NCBI RefSeq assembly: GCF_024220585.1
Contig: NZ_JAMXKF010000011.1
Span: forward strand, 1 to 64,000
Source of the DNA: Dyadobacter diqingensis
Lineage (GTDB): Bacteria; Bacteroidota; Bacteroidia; Cytophagales; Spirosomataceae
DNA length: 64,000 bases
Reading direction: 5' to 3'
Shown here: positions 1 to 9,450 of the stretch, piece after piece
Layout: every line of letters begins with the position of its first letter
Position numbering within the stretch: the first letter of the stretch is position 1
The notes under the pieces: generated by a model
The model's database searches: none
What the model saw: the letters and a program-made list of their open reading frames with translations, nothing else
Told to the model about the DNA's origin: nothing
Program-made: the position numbers and the translations under genes

Positions 1-50
1 GTAGTCGAAAATATAGTTATAAATCAAAATTTCATGAGAGGTATATATGG

Positions 51-85
51 AAAGAGGCCGCCTTTTTGAGACAGCCTCTTTTTGT
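51..85. terminator. Probable bidirectional terminator
   Basis: AAAGAGGC (51-58) pairs with GCCTCTTT (74-81), followed on the + strand by a T-rich tract. It lies just past the stop of the minus-strand rhodanese-thioredoxin gene. It may also end a plus-strand gene lying before the window. Confidence 0.7.
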
Positions 86-95
86 TTAGAAACTT

Positions 96-803
96 TTAAA
101 GATTCTGCTCGATCAGCTTTCTGAACTCGGCTTCTTCCATTAAGCCATTCTTGCGAAGTATGAGTTTTCCCTTTTTGTAGAAAAGAAATGCGGGTATTTC
201 ATCGATACCAAGATCCTTTGCCAGGGCCTTATTCTGATCGTAGTGGATCGTTTCAATCGTAGCTTTGGCTTTATACTCCTCGGCGAGTTTATGCACTGTT
301 GGCAGCATTTTGATACATGGGGCACACCACGGTGCGTAAAAGTCAACCATAACCAATTGATCCGAACTGATTAACTTCTTAAAATCTGCGCTATTCATTC
401 CTTTATTGGCAGCAGAGGCGTCTTTCGGGGCATCGATTAATTTACCGGTTGAAGTCCATTTCAAATAACCGCCCTGCATTTCATAAACGTTGGTAAAACC
501 TTTTTCATGCAAAACTTTGGCGGCGGCGGCACTTCTTCCGCCGGAGAGACAATAAACAAACACTGGTTTATTTTTATCCAGTTTTTCAACCTGCTCTTTG
601 AAGGCGGTATTTTTGTAATCGATATTTTCGGCTTTTTCCAGATGTCCCTGGTTATATTCTTCCGGCGTTCTTACATCGAGTAATTGCGCTTGTTTGGTTG
701 CATTCAGCTTGTTTTGAAAGTCACTGGTGGATAACTGAGTCTGAGCCAGCCCCGCAGAAGCGGTTAGCAATATGCTCAGAAATGATATGAGAATACTTTT
801 CAT
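96..803 (-). CDS. Exported rhodanese-thioredoxin fusion protein
   Basis: The 235-residue protein has a Sec signal peptide (about residues 1-20, ending GLA-Q). A rhodanese domain (about 24-118) has its cysteine at C85 in YCLSGGRS. A thioredoxin domain (about 137-235) has the redox motif WCAPC at 159-163 and a cis-proline at P204. Rhodaneses carry sulfur on the active cysteine and thioredoxin domains exchange disulfides, so joining both in one exported chain suggests periplasmic thiol or persulfide chemistry (inference). It stands alone, divergent from eno. Both catalytic motifs are intact. The substrate is unknown. Confidence 0.9.
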   Translation of the reverse strand: MKSILISFLSILLTASAGLAQTQLSTSDFQNKLNATKQAQLLDVRTPEEYNQGHLEKAENIDYKNTAFKEQVEKLDKNKPVFVYCLSGGRSAAAAKVLHEKGFTNVYEMQGGYLKWTSTGKLIDAPKDASAANKGMNSADFKKLISSDQLVMVDFYAPWCAPCIKMLPTVHKLAEEYKAKATIETIHYDQNKALAKDLGIDEIPAFLFYKKGKLILRKNGLMEEAEFRKLIEQNL

Positions 804-898
804 ACTATAAAATTTAATTCTATGATAATGTAAATTTACCTTAAAATAGATTCGCGGCTCACGTATGACATTTTTTTTGTGTTATTTTGTACCGTTAA

Positions 899-2203
<1,305 letters not shown>

Positions 2204-2217
2204 TTTTAGTATAATGA

Positions 2218-2250
2218 AACCGGAGCTTATGGCTCCGGTTTTCTGTTTTC
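2218..2250 (+). terminator. Rho-independent terminator of eno
   Basis: AACCGGAGC (2218-2226) pairs perfectly with GCTCCGGTT (2232-2240) around a 5-nt loop, followed by TTCTGTTTTC. It begins 15 nt after the eno stop. It also lies inside the longest reading frame of the next gene (from 2214), which argues that the next gene starts later, at 2256. Confidence 0.88.
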
Positions 2251-2255
2251 TCAGC

Positions 2256-2597
2256 ATGACCGATTTAAAGAACAAATCTTACTGGCTTCTGCAATCCATG
2301 CGACAATTCTATACTGCAACTTTTGTGGTATGGCTGGTGTGGATTTTGTTTTTGGATAACAACAACCTCAAAGTAGTTTTGTCGCACCGCGTCAAAATGA
2401 AAGAACTTGAAAAACAAAAAAGCATACTGGAAGACAAAATAAAAAAGGTAGTGCGCGAGCGTAACGAAGTTTTTGGAAATCCCAAAATGCTTGAAAAATG
2501 GGCTCGTGAAGAATATTACATGCGAAAGCCACATGAAGATGTTTATGTCATTGTGGATGAAAACAATCAACCCATCGAAAGCCGGAAAGAGGAATAG
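2256..2597 (+). CDS. FtsB/DivIC-like septum formation initiator
   Basis: This 113-residue protein has a short N-terminus, one membrane segment (about residues 19-34, FYTATFVVWLVWILFL), a coiled coil rich in Lys and Glu (about 40-75), and a C-terminal LEKWAREEYYMRKPHEDVYVI stretch. That layout and the tail are typical of the FtsB/DivIC family, which forms the FtsQ-FtsB-FtsL divisome complex. The start at 2256 (MTDLKNKSYW) is chosen because the ATG at 2214 would place the eno terminator inside the gene. Function is inferred from architecture. Confidence 0.85.
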   Translation: MTDLKNKSYWLLQSMRQFYTATFVVWLVWILFLDNNNLKVVLSHRVKMKELEKQKSILEDKIKKVVRERNEVFGNPKMLEKWAREEYYMRKPHEDVYVIVDENNQPIESRKEE

Positions 2598-2701
2598 GAA
2601 GTAATGCTCCGCTAACAGATCGGGCCATTTCCTTGTAACAGTAGCAAACAGACTCCCCGGCAATCCTGTTCACTCTAAAACTGTTTACTTACCACTGCAC
2701 T

Positions 2702-3196
2702 TTGATTAACGTACTCTTTATTTGCTTAGGAAATATTTGCCGTTCCCCGATTGCAGAAGGTGTTTTTAAAGATCTTGTCAAACAAAAAGGGCTTGATCAC
2801 CTGATTCAATGCGATTCGGCGGGCACGGGAGCTTATCACATCGGAAGTTTGCCTGATAAACGTATGCGCAAAGTGGCTTCGGCAAATGGCCTTACCCTGA
2901 CGCATCAGGCCAGACAGCTTTCCTTCGAAGATTTTATTAATTTCAATTACATTGTGGCCATGGATGAGTCTAATTTCGAGAATATTCGGAAGGAGAGCTT
3001 TCGTGCCCATGGATTTTATTTGCCCGAAGATCAGTTATATTTATACAGAATGTTTGATCCTGAAAGAGCAGATGCGGTTATTGTTCCGGATCCTTATTAT
3101 GAAGAACTTTTGGCATTTGACGATGTTTACGGAATTGTAAAGAGAAGCGGAACCGCCTTTCTGGATTTTTTAATTGAAAAACACAGTCTGGCTTAA
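2702..3196 (+). CDS. Low-molecular-weight protein tyrosine phosphatase, TTG start
   Basis: The 164-residue cytoplasmic enzyme has the phosphate-binding loop C-L-G-N-I-C-R-S (CX5RS) near residues 8-15 and the general-acid motif VPDPYYEE near the C-terminus, both diagnostic of the family. The frame opens with TTG and I find no in-frame ATG just upstream, while the family consensus (VLFICLGN) begins only three residues in, so TTG is very likely the true start. In bacteria such enzymes often reverse tyrosine phosphorylation in polysaccharide export, but no such genes are adjacent here. It lies between the divisome gene and gpmI. Confidence 0.92.
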   Translation: MINVLFICLGNICRSPIAEGVFKDLVKQKGLDHLIQCDSAGTGAYHIGSLPDKRMRKVASANGLTLTHQARQLSFEDFINFNYIVAMDESNFENIRKESFRAHGFYLPEDQLYLYRMFDPERADAVIVPDPYYEELLAFDDVYGIVKRSGTAFLDFLIEKHSLA

Positions 3197-3264
3197 ACGG
3201 ATAACCTTCGTTTACAGCCGGATTCTTGAAATATATAAAGCAGAATTTTTAAACAAATACGAAA

Positions 3265-4797
3265 TTGGGAAAAAAAGTAATCCTTATCATCATGGACGGC
3301 TGGGGAATTGCCAAAGCCGGAGAAGAAAACCGTTCAGCTATTCTGGCTGCGAAAACACCATTTTACGACAGCATTTTAGCAAAATATCCGCATAGCAAAC
3401 TGGAAGCAAGTGGTCTTGCAGTAGGCTTGCCAGACGGACAAATGGGCAATTCCGAAGTGGGGCATACCAACCTTGGCGCTGGCCGTGTCGTGTATCAGGA
3501 TCTTGTGAAAATTAATCTTGCGGTTTCTTCCGGGACACTGGCGAACGAGCCGGTATTGGCAGACGCCCTTAATTTTGCGAAGGTAAATAATAAGAAAGTA
3601 CACTTTATCGGCCTTGTATCGGATGGTGGTGTGCATTCACACATCGACCACGTAAAAGGTTTGTGTAAAATTGCGGCTGACAAAGGTTTGAGCAATGTTT
3701 TCGTTCATGCTTTCACGGATGGCCGTGATACGGATCCGAAAAGTGGCCTTGGTTTCCTAACCGAACTGGAAGAAACAATGGCAACATCAACCGGCCAGAT
3801 TGCCAGCGTTACCGGTCGTTATTATGCAATGGACCGCGACAAACGCTGGGAGCGTGTAAAACTGGCTTATGACGCCATGGTTCTTGGCGAAGGCAAACAT
3901 GTTAAGGCGGGTGGTATTTTGGCGGCTGTGGAGGAATCTTACGAAGCAGGTGTGACGGACGAATTTATTTTGCCGATCATCGCGGTAAAAGAAGACGGTT
4001 CGCCCGTTGCGGTTATTGAAGAAGATGACGTAGTCGTTTGTTTCAATTTCCGTACTGACCGTGGCCGTGAGATCACCGAAGCATTGACGCAGCAAGATTT
4101 CCACGAGCAGAATATGCACAAACTGAATCTGCGTTATATCACGATGACCAATTATGACGATACCTTCACAGGTGTTTCCGTCATTTTTGATAAGGATAAC
4201 CTTAACAATACCTTAGGTGAAGTATTGGAAGCGGCTGGGAAAAAACAAATCCGTATCGCTGAAACTGAGAAATATCCTCACGTTACATTTTTCTTCTCGG
4301 GTGGGCGTGAAAAACCATTTGAAGGTGAAAGCCGTTTGTTAAGTCCGTCTCCGAAAGTGGCGACTTATGATCTTCAGCCGGAAATGTCTGCATTCGGACT
4401 TCGTGATTTGATCGTCCCTGAATTGATCAAGGAAGAGGTTGATTTCGTTTGCCTGAACTTTGCCAATGCGGATATGGTTGGCCACACAGGTGTTTTTGAA
4501 GCGGCTGTAAAAGCTTGCGAAACGGTGGATCAATGTGTACAGTCGGTTGTAACAACCGGCCTGGAACATGGTTATACTTCGATCATCATTGCTGACCACG
4601 GTAATTCAGATTACATGGCCAACGACGACGGATCACCAAATACTGCCCATTCGCTAAATTTGGTACCATGTATTTTGGTTGATAATGAATACCAAAAACC
4701 AATCAAAAATGGTAAACTGGCTGATATGGCACCAACAATCCTGGATTTGATGGGGGTTGCCAAACCAGCAGAAATGACTGGCGACAGCATTCTGTAA
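3265..4797 (+). CDS. gpmI: 2,3-bisphosphoglycerate-independent phosphoglycerate mutase
   Basis: GpmI interconverts 3- and 2-phosphoglycerate using two Mn ions and a phosphoserine intermediate. The 510 residues match the family. Visible motifs are the N-terminal MDGWG metal aspartate, NSEVGHTNLGAG with the nucleophilic serine, DGRDT, GRYYAMDRDKRW, FNFRTDR and C-terminal IIADHGNSD. The start codon is TTG (3265); the protein starts GKKVILIIMDGWG as expected, and no ATG fits better. It follows the phosphatase by 68 nt and ends at a strong terminator. Its product feeds enolase, encoded nearby. Confidence 0.98.
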   Translation: MGKKVILIIMDGWGIAKAGEENRSAILAAKTPFYDSILAKYPHSKLEASGLAVGLPDGQMGNSEVGHTNLGAGRVVYQDLVKINLAVSSGTLANEPVLADALNFAKVNNKKVHFIGLVSDGGVHSHIDHVKGLCKIAADKGLSNVFVHAFTDGRDTDPKSGLGFLTELEETMATSTGQIASVTGRYYAMDRDKRWERVKLAYDAMVLGEGKHVKAGGILAAVEESYEAGVTDEFILPIIAVKEDGSPVAVIEEDDVVVCFNFRTDRGREITEALTQQDFHEQNMHKLNLRYITMTNYDDTFTGVSVIFDKDNLNNTLGEVLEAAGKKQIRIAETEKYPHVTFFFSGGREKPFEGESRLLSPSPKVATYDLQPEMSAFGLRDLIVPELIKEEVDFVCLNFANADMVGHTGVFEAAVKACETVDQCVQSVVTTGLEHGYTSIIIADHGNSDYMANDDGSPNTAHSLNLVPCILVDNEYQKPIKNGKLADMAPTILDLMGVAKPAEMTGDSIL

Positions 4798-4827
4798 ACT
4801 ATACAAGTATAAAAGGTGTTATTTTTG

Positions 4828-4862
4828 TCAGAGAGTCTGGGTCAGGCTCTCTGATTTTTTAT
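4828..4862 (+). terminator. Rho-independent terminator of gpmI
   Basis: TCAGAGAG (4828-4835) pairs with CTCTCTGA (4847-4854), followed by TTTTTTAT. It lies about 30 nt after the gpmI stop. Confidence 0.85.
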
Positions 4863-4913
4863 ACGGGTCTTTCCCGAGTATTTTCACCATAGTGCTGGCT
4901 ACTTAAATAAAAT

Positions 4914-5525
4914 ATGAATACCGGATTTCAACATTTTACGCTTCAACGCTCTTGCAATCAATTTATTAAATACCTGTCTGTAATCATTTTTCTGTTTTTG
5001 ATGGGGTGTGATCAGGCGCAGGACAAACCGGCAGAGAAGAAAACCTATTATGATGTCAAAGGATTTATAGAAACGCAGATTGCTTTTTTGTCGGAACAAA
5101 AGCCGAAAGTGAGCAAGCAAATGAGCGTTGCTGGTAAAAAGGAAGAACGGTCCACTAAAAATGTTGACTGGAAAAAAGAGCTGGAATTATTTATCCAGGC
5201 TGATATTAATAAGCCAGCGTACAGTAAAAGTTATGTTGTGGAGAAACCGGATTCTCTGACTGTTATTTATACCCTAAAACCGACAGAAAACCTGCCTGTG
5301 CGTTATCTGAAGGTACAACTGGATAAAATTTCAGAAAATCCCATATCGATCAAGGCGCTGCTACGGTCGGAAAATAAGCTGTATAAGTCGGAAAAGAATA
5401 TTGAGATGCATTGTGTCAGCCAATCGAACCAATGGCATCTGACATCTTATTCCATAAAAGGGTATCAGAAACTTGCCATGACCGACCAGAAGGATTTTGA
5501 CATCAAAGCACAGGTAAGTTACTAG
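4914..5525 (+). CDS. Hypothetical lipoprotein
   Basis: The family is not recognised. The 203-residue product has an unusually long N-terminal region, a hydrophobic stretch (about 20-31, YLSVIIFLFLMG), then a lipobox-like LMGC at about residues 29-32 followed by DQAQDKPAEKK, consistent with signal peptidase II processing. The rest is Lys/Glu-rich and soluble. The true start could be a later codon, because 4914 gives a long charged n-region. It stands alone between two terminators. LspA, encoded in this window, would mature it. Confidence 0.7.
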   Translation: MNTGFQHFTLQRSCNQFIKYLSVIIFLFLMGCDQAQDKPAEKKTYYDVKGFIETQIAFLSEQKPKVSKQMSVAGKKEERSTKNVDWKKELELFIQADINKPAYSKSYVVEKPDSLTVIYTLKPTENLPVRYLKVQLDKISENPISIKALLRSENKLYKSEKNIEMHCVSQSNQWHLTSYSIKGYQKLAMTDQKDFDIKAQVSY

Positions 5526-5659
5526 TGGATATTATTCCAGATTGTAGTATTTTACCCTAATTTGTGTATGCCGTACCCAGAAATTTGGGCGATTATTGAT
5601 AAGTATAAAACTGGTAAAAAAAACATTATTCTTATCATTTATTTTATTGAATATGCTTA

Positions 5660-5690
5660 AAAACGCTGTAATGGCGTTTTTTTTGTTTTG
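5660..5690 (+). terminator. Terminator after the hypothetical lipoprotein
   Basis: AAAACGC (5660-5666) pairs with GCGTTTT (5674-5680) and runs into TTTTTGTTTTG. It is the main feature of the 305-nt gap 5526-5830; I see no gene in the rest of that gap. Confidence 0.8.
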
Positions 5691-5830
5691 TAGAACTAGG
5701 TTTTGCGTGACTGTAACATTTTTTAAGATGCCCGGAAAGTTGGGGAATGATATTGGTAATAAATGATTCAGAGTCTAACTGAAAATCTAAATAAATCAAA
5801 CATTACACAATTAAAATAAACCTATTCTCA

Positions 5831-6781
5831 ATGCAACCAGAACAGAAAAACAAGCAGACAATAGCGTGGGCAATGGTAGTTGTCCTTGGGCTAGCAACGG
5901 CCATGTTTGGCTATCTATTCACTACTCAGAAAAGTGAATTGACACAGCAGGAATCAATGGTAGTGGAAAAAGCCAGAGAATTGGCATTAACCAAAACAAA
6001 ACTTGATTCGATTTCAACAGTACTTGATGCGAAAATTGCAGAGATCGAAAAACTTGGCGGAGATGTTTCGGAACTTACGAAAGTTAAAGAACAACTTGAA
6101 AAGGATAAGATCGCATTTCGCAGAAGCAACAAGGTTGAAACAAACAAATACCTTGGCAAAATTAAGGAGTACGAAAAGTTCCTTGCTGAAAAAGATGAAG
6201 TTATCGCTCAGTTAAGATTAGAAAACGAGCATCTGGTAGCATCAAATGATTCACTAAGCACACACGTAGGTACGTTGACAAACGAGCGTCAGAGACTCGT
6301 GCAACGCCAGGCTGAACTTACTGATTCAGTTGTAACTTTTACTGCTGCCAACAAAGAACTATCTGCAAAGGTTAGTCAGGCAGCTGCTCTTAAAGCGCAA
6401 AACATCAAAGTTTTGACAGTGAATTCAAGAGGTAAAGTAAAAGACAAAGAAGAGTATAAAGCAAAACGTGTTGATAAACTGAAATTGGTTTTCAACCTAC
6501 CTGAAAACGCGCTTACTGCGCAGGAATCAAAAGATATCTACGTGAGAGTTTTGGATCCTCAGGGAGCCGTGGTAGCAGACGATGCTACTGGTTCAGGAGA
6601 ATTTGAAGTTGACGGTGCGCCATCGAAATTCACAACACGTGAATCGGTAGCATACCAGAACAACAACCAGAAAGTGGAAATGTTGTATGATAATACATCT
6701 CAGTTCCGTCCTGGTAAATACAGCGTTGAACTTTATTCAGAAGGTTATAAAATCGGAGGAACAAACTTCACGATTAAGTAA
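5831..6781 (+). CDS. Membrane-anchored coiled-coil protein with C-terminal beta domain
   Basis: The 316-residue protein has a short charged N-terminus, one membrane segment (about residues 10-30, TIAWAMVVVLGLATAMFGYL), then a long predicted coiled coil (about 35-195) with regular hydrophobic spacing. A C-terminal domain (about 205-316) is rich in beta-type sequence (KLKLVFNLPEN, IYVRVLDPQGAVV, GKYSVELYSEGYKIGG). I do not recognise a named family. The layout suggests a periplasmic rod tethered to the inner membrane (inference). It is monocistronic, ending at a strong terminator that faces the convergent PPK2 gene. Confidence 0.8.
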   Translation: MQPEQKNKQTIAWAMVVVLGLATAMFGYLFTTQKSELTQQESMVVEKARELALTKTKLDSISTVLDAKIAEIEKLGGDVSELTKVKEQLEKDKIAFRRSNKVETNKYLGKIKEYEKFLAEKDEVIAQLRLENEHLVASNDSLSTHVGTLTNERQRLVQRQAELTDSVVTFTAANKELSAKVSQAAALKAQNIKVLTVNSRGKVKDKEEYKAKRVDKLKLVFNLPENALTAQESKDIYVRVLDPQGAVVADDATGSGEFEVDGAPSKFTTRESVAYQNNNQKVEMLYDNTSQFRPGKYSVELYSEGYKIGGTNFTIK

Positions 6782-6812
6782 TAACTCTGACAGTGTTTTT
6801 AGCTTAACAAGA

Positions 6813-6847
6813 AAATGGAGTCTGACAATCGTCAGGCTCCATTTTTG
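6813..6847. terminator. Terminator between the coiled-coil gene and PPK2
   Basis: A near-perfect 14-bp stem (6813-6826 with 6831-6844, one T-G wobble) has a 4-nt loop and a following T run. It separates convergent genes and could work on both strands. Confidence 0.85.
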
Positions 6848-6861
6848 CTTTAAACCGATAT

Positions 6862-7752
6862 TTATTTCGTATTCTGATCTTTGATAATCTGGATAAACCG
6901 TTGCAATTCTGCTGCACGTTCCGGGCTTACCTCGGGATAATTCATATCCATTTTCTTTAACTCCTCTACAATAATCTCTCCGACAATCAGGCGGGTATTC
7001 TTTTTGTCGTCAGCAGGAATGACAAACCATGGCGATTTTTTGGTGGCCGTTTCATTGATTGCGTCCTGATAAGCTTGCTGGTATTCATCCCATTTGTCTC
7101 TCACTTTAACGTCCTGTTCCTCAAACTTCCAGTTTTTGTTGGGATCTTCGATACGTTCGATCAATCTTTCGGCCTGCTCTTCTTTTGAAACATTTAAAAA
7201 GAACTTGATAACCCGGATGCCATTACGGTACAAGTATTTTTCAAGGTTTTTTATGTCGGTATAACGCTGATCCCAGACCTTGTCGAGGTCTTCTGTCAGC
7301 TCTGCGGGAAGCCGCTGAGAACCTGTCAGTATTTCGGGATCCACCTTTACTACCAATACTTCCTCATAATAACTACGGTTAAAAATCGTGATTGTGCCGC
7401 GTTGAGGAAGTACGTTATTGGTTCTCCACAGAAAATCGTGGCCAAGTTCGGTATCTGTCGGGCGTTTAAACGAATGAATTTTGACGCCTACCGGATTTAC
7501 ACCCGCCAGCACGTGTTTGATCGTCCCGTCCTTTCCGGCAGCGTCCATAGCCTGGAAAATAATCAGAAGCCCGTAACGGTTATGGGCGTACATTTTGCTT
7601 TGCAGTTCGTCCAGCTGCTTAACAAAATCTGCCAGCATGGATTCGTACTCCTCTTTGTCGTCATAAATATCTTTGAAGCGGGTGCTGGCTTTTTTGATAT
7701 CAAACTTTTCAGTGCCGTCTACACGGAATGTGCCGGATTTAAAATTGGACAT
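6862..7752 (-). CDS. ppk2: Polyphosphate kinase 2 family phosphotransferase
   Basis: PPK2 enzymes move phosphate between polyphosphate and nucleotides. The 296-residue single-domain protein carries the Walker A motif AMDAAGKDG (about 68-76), the Walker B-like region ITIFNRSYYE (about 121-130) and a lid region (DPNKNWKFEEQDVKVRDKW). Length and the YEEVLVVKV stretch suit the single-domain group, some members of which phosphorylate AMP and ADP, but the nucleotide substrate cannot be read from sequence alone. It precedes rdgB on the same strand by 79 nt. Cytoplasmic. Confidence 0.93.
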   Translation of the reverse strand: MSNFKSGTFRVDGTEKFDIKKASTRFKDIYDDKEEYESMLADFVKQLDELQSKMYAHNRYGLLIIFQAMDAAGKDGTIKHVLAGVNPVGVKIHSFKRPTDTELGHDFLWRTNNVLPQRGTITIFNRSYYEEVLVVKVDPEILTGSQRLPAELTEDLDKVWDQRYTDIKNLEKYLYRNGIRVIKFFLNVSKEEQAERLIERIEDPNKNWKFEEQDVKVRDKWDEYQQAYQDAINETATKKSPWFVIPADDKKNTRLIVGEIIVEELKKMDMNYPEVSPERAAELQRFIQIIKDQNTK

Positions 7753-7831
7753 ATGCCTGGATTTAGTAAATTGAATGAATAGGTAATAAGATTCTCAATT
7801 TACGATTTTTACAGTCCAGGCCAAGTACTTC

Positions 7832-8407
7832 CTACAAGCTGATCAGATACTGTTTCAATTTTTCAAAAGCTCTGCCTCTGTGGCTTAGTTCGCTTTTCTC
7901 CTGCATCGTCATTTCAGCGAAAGTACGGTCGTGGCCTTCCGGAATAAAAACAGGGTTATAGCCGAATCCATGGCTGCCACGTTTTTCCATTGAAATTTTC
8001 CCCTCGATGGCCCCTTCAAACTGGCGGTACTCACCATCCAGAACCAGGGTGATCACACAAATAAATCTTGCCGCAAGGTTTTCATGTCCTTTCAGGTTTT
8101 CCAGAAGCAGGTCCATGTTATCGTCCGCATCCCGCTGGGGGCCGGCGTAATAGGCAGAATGTACACCCGGAGCCCCGTTTAAAGTATCTACTTCAAGACC
8201 CGAATCGTCCGCGAAACAATTGATACCGTAGTTTTTCCAGATATATTCTGCTTTTTCAAAAGAGTTTTCCGGTATCGTGTCATGCGTTTCCGGAATTTCT
8301 TCTTCACAGCCGATTTCACGCAAAGTGGTCAGGGAAAATGAATCGCCTAATAAGTCCTGAATCTCTTCCAGTTTATGGGCGTTGTTCGTTGCAAAACAGA
8401 GTTTCAT
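7832..8407 (-). CDS. rdgB: dITP/XTP pyrophosphatase (RdgB/HAM1)
   Basis: This 191-residue enzyme hydrolyses non-canonical purine triphosphates (dITP, XTP) to monophosphates, keeping them out of DNA and RNA. Family signatures are the N-terminal ATNNAHKLEEI, the DDSGLEVDTLNGAPGVHSA active-site segment, GSHGFGYNPVFIP and the C-terminal SHRGRAFEKL. Length is standard. It lies upstream of PPK2 on the same strand and may be cotranscribed. A terminator separates it from the FKBP gene behind it. Confidence 0.97.
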   Translation of the reverse strand: MKLCFATNNAHKLEEIQDLLGDSFSLTTLREIGCEEEIPETHDTIPENSFEKAEYIWKNYGINCFADDSGLEVDTLNGAPGVHSAYYAGPQRDADDNMDLLLENLKGHENLAARFICVITLVLDGEYRQFEGAIEGKISMEKRGSHGFGYNPVFIPEGHDRTFAEMTMQEKSELSHRGRAFEKLKQYLISL

Positions 8408-8443
8408 CGATTGAGTTGATTTATTTTAAAATGCTGTTTAACA

Positions 8444-8477
8444 AAAAACGGCCACATCAGAAGAAGCAGCCGTTTTT
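8444..8477 (-). terminator. Terminator of the FKBP gene
   Basis: AAAAACGGC (8444-8452) pairs with GCCGTTTTT (8469-8477). Read on the minus strand it follows the FKBP stop by about 20 nt and ends in a T run. Confidence 0.8.
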
Positions 8478-8495
8478 CAATTTTATAACTTAATA

Positions 8496-9404
8496 TTATC
8501 TGGCTGGTGCCGGAGCAGGGGGAGTTGCTGCCGGTGCTGCGCCTTTTGTAAAGTCAACCAATTCAACGTCGAACAACAATACAGAGTTACCTGGAATTGC
8601 GCCCGGAGAACCGTCAACACCGTAAGCCAATCCTGATGGAATGATAAGTGTACGTTTTCCACCTTTCTTCATCAGCATAATACCTTCTTCCCAACCTGGG
8701 ATAACCATACCCACACCAACCTGGAAGTCGATAGGTTTACCTGCGTTTTTAGAACTGTCAAATACTTTTCCGTCCAAAAGTTTACCCGTGTAGTGCACTT
8801 TCACGTTGTCGCCCTGTGTAGGGTTAGCACCTGTACCAACCACTTCATCCACATAATACAATCCCGAAGCCGTGTGCTGCGCTTTTGCTTTCAGGTTATT
8901 TTTTGCAAGGTAATCCTGGATTACTTTTTCGTCTACTGCTTTTTGTTTACCAGCAGATTCTGTCTGTTGTTTCTGGAATTCCTCAGAAGTAAGAACGCTC
9001 AAAACTTTAACTGTAAAAGTAATTTCTGAACCTTTTTTGATCATTGGAGGTAGTGGCTGCATCATTCTTGCAAATAATGTATCTGCATTGATGAAGAATT
9101 TCGCACTGTCACCTGCTGCAAGCATAGCCAAACCTTCTTCGAAACTTCCTTTGAAAGGAGGAGCCTGAAGAACCAGTTTTACAGGGTTTTTGTCTTTGTA
9201 ACTATCTTTTAAAACTGAATCAGCACCGTTTTTAAGAACCAGATGAAATGACATGATATCACCAAGTTTCGCTTTGCGAGCTTCGTCATCGTGCTCAAAA
9301 ATCTGGTATTTAAGACCGTTTTCATTAACCTTAGTCTTATACTTGTCGCAGGCTGATGCGAGGATAGTTATGCCTAGTACATAACCTAGTGATTTAAGAT
9401 TCAT
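8496..9404 (-). CDS. FKBP-type peptidyl-prolyl isomerase lipoprotein
   Basis: The 302-residue protein begins with a lipoprotein signal and a lipobox LASAC (C19). A first FKBP-like region (about 35-140) looks degenerate. A canonical FKBP domain (about 195-290) has VHYTGKLLDGKVFDSS, VIPGWEEGIMLMKKGGKR and IPSGLAYG, so it should catalyse proline isomerisation at the envelope. The tail is a Pro/Ala-rich linker. It is probably an outer-membrane or periplasmic folding factor (inference). It lies 46 nt downstream of the DHH phosphoesterase on the same strand. Confidence 0.94.
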   Translation of the reverse strand: MNLKSLGYVLGITILASACDKYKTKVNENGLKYQIFEHDDEARKAKLGDIMSFHLVLKNGADSVLKDSYKDKNPVKLVLQAPPFKGSFEEGLAMLAAGDSAKFFINADTLFARMMQPLPPMIKKGSEITFTVKVLSVLTSEEFQKQQTESAGKQKAVDEKVIQDYLAKNNLKAKAQHTASGLYYVDEVVGTGANPTQGDNVKVHYTGKLLDGKVFDSSKNAGKPIDFQVGVGMVIPGWEEGIMLMKKGGKRTLIIPSGLAYGVDGSPGAIPGNSVLLFDVELVDFTKGAAPAATPPAPAPAR

Positions 9405-9450
9405 TGGATTGTATTAATTAAAAAATATTTATGTGAATGTTATAAATGTA

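Noticed and set aside
2214-2255. Upstream start of the FtsB/DivIC-like gene
   Set aside because: The extra codons contain the eno terminator hairpin (2218-2250), so the ATG at 2256 is preferred.
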